Positions 59,332 to 64,000 of a DNA stretch of 64,000 nt are shown here, piece after piece (position 1 is the stretch's first letter; each line of letters begins with the position of its first letter). Position numbers and translations under genes: made by a program. Source of the stretch: Streptacidiphilus jeojiense (lineage in GTDB: Bacteria; Actinomycetota; Actinomycetes; Streptomycetales; Streptomycetaceae). The DNA is taken from assembly GCF_000719095.1 (NCBI RefSeq), contig NZ_JOEH01000019.1, forward strand, positions 217,972 to 281,971, written 5' to 3'. The notes beneath the pieces were generated by a model that was not told the DNA's origin, did no database searches, and saw nothing but the letters and a program-made list of their open reading frames with translations.

Positions 59332-59951
59332 TACACGCCGTTGACGACCTGCAGCAGCACCAGGGTGACCGGCCACAGCAGCCCGCCGAGACCGGGCACG
59401 ACGTCCACCGGCAGCGTGTAGGCCATCAGCACCCGCACCGCGCCGTCCAGGATCATGGCCACGCCCCAGATCGCGGTCGAGACCCGCCAGATCCGCCGGA
59501 ACCGTGCGGAGTCCTGCCAGAGCACGTCCCAGGAGGTGCCGTCGGAGCGGAACCTGCCCTCCAGCAGCGGCCGCGCCCCCACGAAGGCCAGCGGGCGGCT
59601 CGTCCGCACCGTCCAGAGGAACCACAGCCCGGCAACGCCGGTCACCCAGCCGTCCTTGGCCAGCATGAACCGGGTGCTGCCGCTGACCAGCGACGCCGCC
59701 AGGGCCAGCAGCATCACGGCGGCGACATAGGCGGCCATACCGTCCAGCCGGCGTTCGCGACGGTACTGGAGCAGGGCGCTGAGGAGCGGGACCAGCGTGG
59801 AGACGATCAGCGCGGCGTAGGTGCTCAGCCCGGCGGCCCGCAGACCGTAGAAGGCACCGATGGGGAGCGCCACGTCGGCCAGCAGGACCAGGACCGTGCG
59901 CCGTCCGCTGGGGCCGGTGGGGCGGGCGGGTGCGGCGGCGGACGGCGTCAT
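59280..59951 (-). CDS. VC0807-family membrane protein
   Basis: 223 residues with about six hydrophobic segments; TSRPLAFVGARPLLEG and FRRIWRVSTAIWGVAMILDGAVRV are typical of the VC0807 family, of unknown function. AGGAGG lies 6 bases before the ATG, and that ATG overlaps the TetR stop (ATGA), so TetR and this gene are one operon and this is the likely regulated target. Its last 52 bases are antisense to the end of benE. Confidence 0.8.
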   Translation of the reverse strand: MTPSAAAPARPTGPSGRRTVLVLLADVALPIGAFYGLRAAGLSTYAALIVSTLVPLLSALLQYRRERRLDGMAAYVAAVMLLALAASLVSGSTRFMLAKDGWVTGVAGLWFLWTVRTSRPLAFVGARPLLEGRFRSDGTSWDVLWQDSARFRRIWRVSTAIWGVAMILDGAVRVLMAYTLPVDVVPGLGGLLWPVTLVLLQVVNGVYYEVAGLWRITRSSPSA

Positions 59952-60589
59952 GGCAACCTCCTGGTGGCCAGCCCGACCCAGGTGGTGATCTCCCGCACGC
60001 ACTCGTCGACGGTCAGCCCCGCCGGCTGGAACATCCGGGCGATCGCCGCGTCGATCCCGGACTTGATCGTCAGCCCCATCAGCCGGACGTCGAACTCGCG
60101 GAACTCGCCGCTCTGCTGACCAGCAGTCAGAATCGGCTCGAGTTCGGTGAGGTTGGCCTCGGCCGAGGCCTCGGGTCCGTAGCGCAGCCCGCCCTCGTCG
60201 TCCCGGGCGTTCATCGAGATCTCGTAGAGGGCCCGTACCTGACCGGGGTAGGCGGCGATCCAGCGGAGCTGGGCCTCGATCCGGGCGTGCAGCCGGCCGG
60301 TCGCGGTCGTCTCGGCCGCCACCTGTTCGCCGATCGCCCGCTGGGCCCCGGTCCCCACCTCGACCAGGACCTGCTCCATGAGCTCGTCGCGGCTGCCGAA
60401 GTGGTACGAGATCAACCGGGTGCTGGAGAGACCGGCCTGCTGGGCGATCCGGCTGAAGGTCGCCCGGGCGTAGCCCTCCTCGGCGATGACCTCGATCGTC
60501 GCCGCCACGATCTGCGCCCTGCGCGCCGTCGCGGCCAGGGACCGCGACGGTGGCGCATCCTGCCCGGAGCCGCCACTCGTTACTCGCAC
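59948..60589 (-). CDS. TetR-family regulator
   Basis: 213 residues with the TetR helix-turn-helix (ARRAQIVAATIEVIAEEGYARATFSRIAQQAGLSSTRLISYHFGSRDELM, about residues 21-70) and a helical ligand domain. The GTG start at 60589 lies inside one of two operator-like palindromes and coincides with the expected transcription start, so the mRNA is probably leaderless. Strong autoregulation is implied. It is co-transcribed with the VC0807-type gene. Confidence 0.9.
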   Translation of the reverse strand: MRVTSGGSGQDAPPSRSLAATARRAQIVAATIEVIAEEGYARATFSRIAQQAGLSSTRLISYHFGSRDELMEQVLVEVGTGAQRAIGEQVAAETTATGRLHARIEAQLRWIAAYPGQVRALYEISMNARDDEGGLRYGPEASAEANLTELEPILTAGQQSGEFREFDVRLMGLTIKSGIDAAIARMFQPAGLTVDECVREITTWVGLATRRLP

Positions 60590-60615
60590 GAGTCAAAAAT
60601 TACTCGCGCGAGTAA
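60580..60615. promoter_or_regulatory. Two tandem TetR operator-like palindromes
   Basis: TTACTCGCGCGAGTAA (60600-60615) is a perfect 16-bp palindrome; TTACTCGCACGAGTCA (60580-60595) is a near-identical copy exactly 20 bp away. Two helical turns of spacing would let two dimers bind the same face. One copy lies in the promoter spacer, the other over the start codon of the TetR gene. Confidence 0.82.
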
Positions 60616-60625
60616 CAGGTGGCAA
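60597..60625 (-). promoter_or_regulatory. Leaderless promoter of the TetR-VC0807 operon
   Basis: On the minus strand TTGCCA (60620-60625), 17 bases, TAATTT (60597-60602). Seven bases after the -10 comes the GTG start codon (60589), so transcription should begin at or next to the first base of the start codon; no Shine-Dalgarno sequence exists. Confidence 0.72.
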
Positions 60626-60643
60626 GGCGAACGGGCCGAGCCG

Positions 60644-62050
<1,407 letters not shown>

Positions 62051-62112
62051 AGTCCACAGCCTAGGCAGCCCGGAGGGAACAGAGACGGCATTCCGGGCAG
62101 GCGTGCCGACTC

Positions 62113-62529
62113 TCACACGACGCGCGACGCAGCCTCGCCGGCGTCCTCGCCGCCGAGCTCGTACACCAGGGCGAACCCGTGGCCCGGCAGGATCTCGGCG
62201 GTGCCGGACAGGCCCACCAGATCACCGGTCCCGGAACCCGGCAGGATCGTCAGCCGCATGGTGTTGTCGTCGCCGTTGGCCATCGCCGAGTGCAGCAGGC
62301 AGAAGCTTCCCTTCAACCCGTCGAACCCGACCTCCAGCCGCTCCACCGCGACGTACGCCGAGACGTCCTCCCCAACACCGAGCATCACCGCCTCCAGCGC
62401 GCTGCTCCCGGACAGCTCACCGGTGAACGTCTTCGCAGCCTGGGTACGCTGCAACTGCGCCCCGTGCCAGTCCCCCGGCTGCCCCTCCCAGCTGTCGATG
62501 GTGAACGCGCTGGTCACTCGCCTGGACAT
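62113..62529 (-). CDS. DUF3224 family protein
   Basis: About 138 residues starting [16 protein letters not shown], with the family-typical beta-rich core ([22 protein letters not shown] and [15 protein letters not shown]). DUF3224 proteins are small allene-oxide-cyclase-like barrels of unknown function. ATG 62529 has a GGAG about 12 bases upstream. It precedes lpdA on the same strand with 62 bases between. Confidence 0.82.
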   Translation of the reverse strand: MSRRVTSAFTIDSWEGQPGDWHGAQLQRTQAAKTFTGELSGSSALEAVMLGVGEDVSAYVAVERLEVGFDGLKGSFCLLHSAMANGDDNTMRLTILPGSGTGDLVGLSGTAEILPGHGFALVYELGGEDAGEAASRVV

Positions 62530-62708
62530 GGAAACTCCCGCTCCTCGACGGCCAACGGCCGGCCGAACCTGCTGAGGCCGAATCAAAGCCTGCGGGAAAC
62601 CCTAGTCCGGGCCGGCTGCCGCGACCGAGAGGATCGATCATGTCGCCGGAGATCCCCACCGTGGAAACCCAGCTGCAGACATCCGATCCCTCGGCGTAGC
62701 GTCGTCCA

Positions 62709-63515
62709 ATGACCGATCTCCGTACCGTGCGGACCTTCTACGACGAACTCGCCGACGACTACCACTTCCTGTACGGCGACTGGGATGCGAGTGTGCAGCG
62801 CCAAGGCGTCGCGCTGGACCGGATACTCCGTGCCGAACTGGGCGACCAACCGCGGCAGATCTGGGACTGCGCCTGCGGAATCGGCACCCAGGCGATCGGC
62901 CTGGCGACGCAGGGACATCAAGTGGTCGGCACCGACCTCAGCCCGAGCGCCGCCGCGCGGGCCGGCGCGGAAGCCCGCTCACGCGGCCTCACTCTGCCGA
63001 CCGCAGCCGCGGACATGCGCCACCTGCCGGTGACCCCGGGCGGATTCGACGCCGTCGTCTGCGCGGACAACGCGCTGGCGCACCTGCTCAGCCGAGACGA
63101 CATCGCCGCCGCTCTGCGCACCATGCGAACCGCGTTGCGCGAGGACGGCCTGCTGCTCCTCAGCATGCGGGGCTACGACCAGATCCGCACCGACCACCCT
63201 TCAGCGACACCGCCCCAGGTCGCCCACACCGCCAGGGGACGCATCATCAGTTTCCAGCTCTGGCACTGGCACGAGGACGGAGAGCGGTACGACCTGGAGC
63301 ACATCCAACTGCACCCAGCAGCCGGCCCCAACGGCCCGGGGGCCGAGGACTGGACGGTGCGTACCCGCCGCACCACCTCCTGGGCGCTGACCCGGGACGA
63401 GGTCGCCGCAGCGGTTGCGGATGCCGGCTTCCGGGACATCACCTGGCGACTCCCGGAAGACACCGGCTTCTTCCAACCTCTGCTCGTCGCCCGAGCACCG
63501 CGGAACGGGGGCTGA
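62709..63515 (+). CDS. Class I SAM-dependent methyltransferase
   Basis: 268 residues; motif I IWDCACGIGTQAIGLA (residues near 57), VVGTDLSPSAAARAGAEA, and FDAVVCADNALAHLLSRDDIAAALRTM. The start MTDLRTVRTFYDELADDYHFLY resembles glycine/sarcosine-type N-methyltransferases, where DWDAS-like sequences follow, but the substrate cannot be named. It stands alone on the plus strand and ends 108 bases before a truncated oxidoreductase. Confidence 0.87.
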   Translation: MTDLRTVRTFYDELADDYHFLYGDWDASVQRQGVALDRILRAELGDQPRQIWDCACGIGTQAIGLATQGHQVVGTDLSPSAAARAGAEARSRGLTLPTAAADMRHLPVTPGGFDAVVCADNALAHLLSRDDIAAALRTMRTALREDGLLLLSMRGYDQIRTDHPSATPPQVAHTARGRIISFQLWHWHEDGERYDLEHIQLHPAAGPNGPGAEDWTVRTRRTTSWALTRDEVAAAVADAGFRDITWRLPEDTGFFQPLLVARAPRNGG

Positions 63516-63623
63516 GCGCTGTCGTTGGAGGAATGAACGGGCGCAGTAGGGCAGTTGGAGCGTGGCGACAGCACGGCCGGGCTGACGCCCAGTCACTACC
63601 GAACCAACGCGGAAGGCCGTCCC

Positions 63624-63884
63624 ATGCCCCTGCTTCGCCTCGGCGTCTCACTTCAGCCGCGCTGGCCGATCGACGACGGAGCCGGCGTGCTCCATGCCGC
63701 ACGCCGCGCGGAGGAGCTGGGCTTCGACCATGTCGCAGTCGGAAACCGCCTCCTGGACAGCGGGTTCGGCCTCGACAACGACCCGCTCGTGCTGTTGGCG
63801 GCTGTCGCGGGCACAACGACACGCCTGCGGCTGCTCACGGCGGGGTCTGTTTTGCTGCCGAGCCCCCGTCCTGTGGCCGGGTGA
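63624..63884 (+). pseudogene. 5' fragment of an LLM-class flavin-dependent oxidoreductase
   Basis: GGAAGG and ATG give a normal start, and the first ~72 residues (LRLGVSLQPRWPIDDGAGVLHAARRAEELGFDHVAVGN...DPLVLLAAVAGTTTRLRLLTA) match the N-terminus of luciferase-like monooxygenases, normally 280-350 residues. After about base 63838 the frame continues only 15 codons with dissimilar sequence and stops at 63884. No other frame restores homology before the window end, so this is a truncated gene, probably cut by a recombination or insertion event. Confidence 0.75.
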
Positions 63885-64000
63885 TCGGTGTGTGTTCGCT
63901 CCCGGTGATCCACCACCACTTCCATGGGGCTCGTTGGTGTGTTGGTGGCTGGGGTGGCTCGCTCCGCTCGCGGCCAACTACGAGGAGCCGGGGCGGCGGG
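63885..64000. other. Non-coding sequence after the truncation junction
   Basis: 116 bases to the window edge with no gene I can support on either strand. The composition (repeated GTGTTGGTGGCTGGGGTGG-type and GGCTCGCTCCGCTCGC-type words) is common in streptomycete intergenic and mobile-element borders. It may belong to an element whose body lies outside the window. Confidence 0.4.

Overview
The window is high-GC DNA from the family Streptomycetaceae (Streptomyces, Kitasatospora or Streptacidiphilus type). The evidence is very high third-position GC, frequent GTG starts, many 4-bp stop/start overlaps, and a gene order that I recall from the recA region of Streptomyces coelicolor (roughly SCO5801 down to SCO5747). 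No tRNA, rRNA, CRISPR array, prophage or complete insertion sequence was seen. The genus is inference; the gene order comparison is from memory and was not aligned.

Left part (1-24,700). At the left edge lies a three-gene, tightly coupled minus-strand operon: diaminobutyrate aminotransferase, diaminobutyrate decarboxylase and an IucA/IucC-type siderophore synthetase that runs off the window. Together they look like the 1,3-diaminopropane branch of a hydroxamate siderophore pathway. Next come the (p)ppGpp enzyme rshA with hflX, then dapF, miaA, a small antitoxin-like gene, miaB, a TAXI-type binding protein, a MerR regulator, an alpha/beta hydrolase, a methyltransferase, a two-component system, a lone degenerate ABC ATPase, a flavin monooxygenase, and a cysteine-catabolism pair (cysteine dioxygenase and rhodanese) preceded by a short leader peptide.

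Central part (24,700-53,100). This is a housekeeping and DNA-maintenance block. It contains an RNase Y-like protein, recX and recA, with both a LexA-type box and a PafBC/RecA-NDp-type promoter in front of recA. Then follow an AI-2E family exporter, DUF3046, a secreted subtilase, the giant helicase Lhr, a ClgR-like regulator, the overlapping cinA-pgsA-rimO genes, a RodZ-like protein and ftsK. It ends with the osmoadaptation locus osaB-osaA / osaC. OsaA carries seven HAMP-type units repeated with an exact 276-bp DNA period. A SigB-type promoter motif points into osaC.

Right part (53,100-64,000). This looks accessory. It holds a membrane-anchored GH5 hydrolase, a YaaH/SatP-type carrier with a second SigB-type promoter motif, a PAP2 phosphatase, a divergent XRE-cupin regulator and BenE transporter pair sharing a palindrome, a TetR regulator and VC0807-type membrane protein whose promoter is wrapped in two identical-type operators and appears leaderless, a dihydrolipoamide dehydrogenase, a DUF3224 protein, a methyltransferase, and a 5' fragment of a luciferase-like flavin oxidoreductase that breaks off at a likely recombination junction.

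No clearly new multi-gene defence or biosynthetic system was found. The most informative unusual signals are regulatory: the leader peptide before the cysteine dioxygenase, the double DNA-damage control of recA, the repeated SigB-type motifs, and the TetR promoter architecture.
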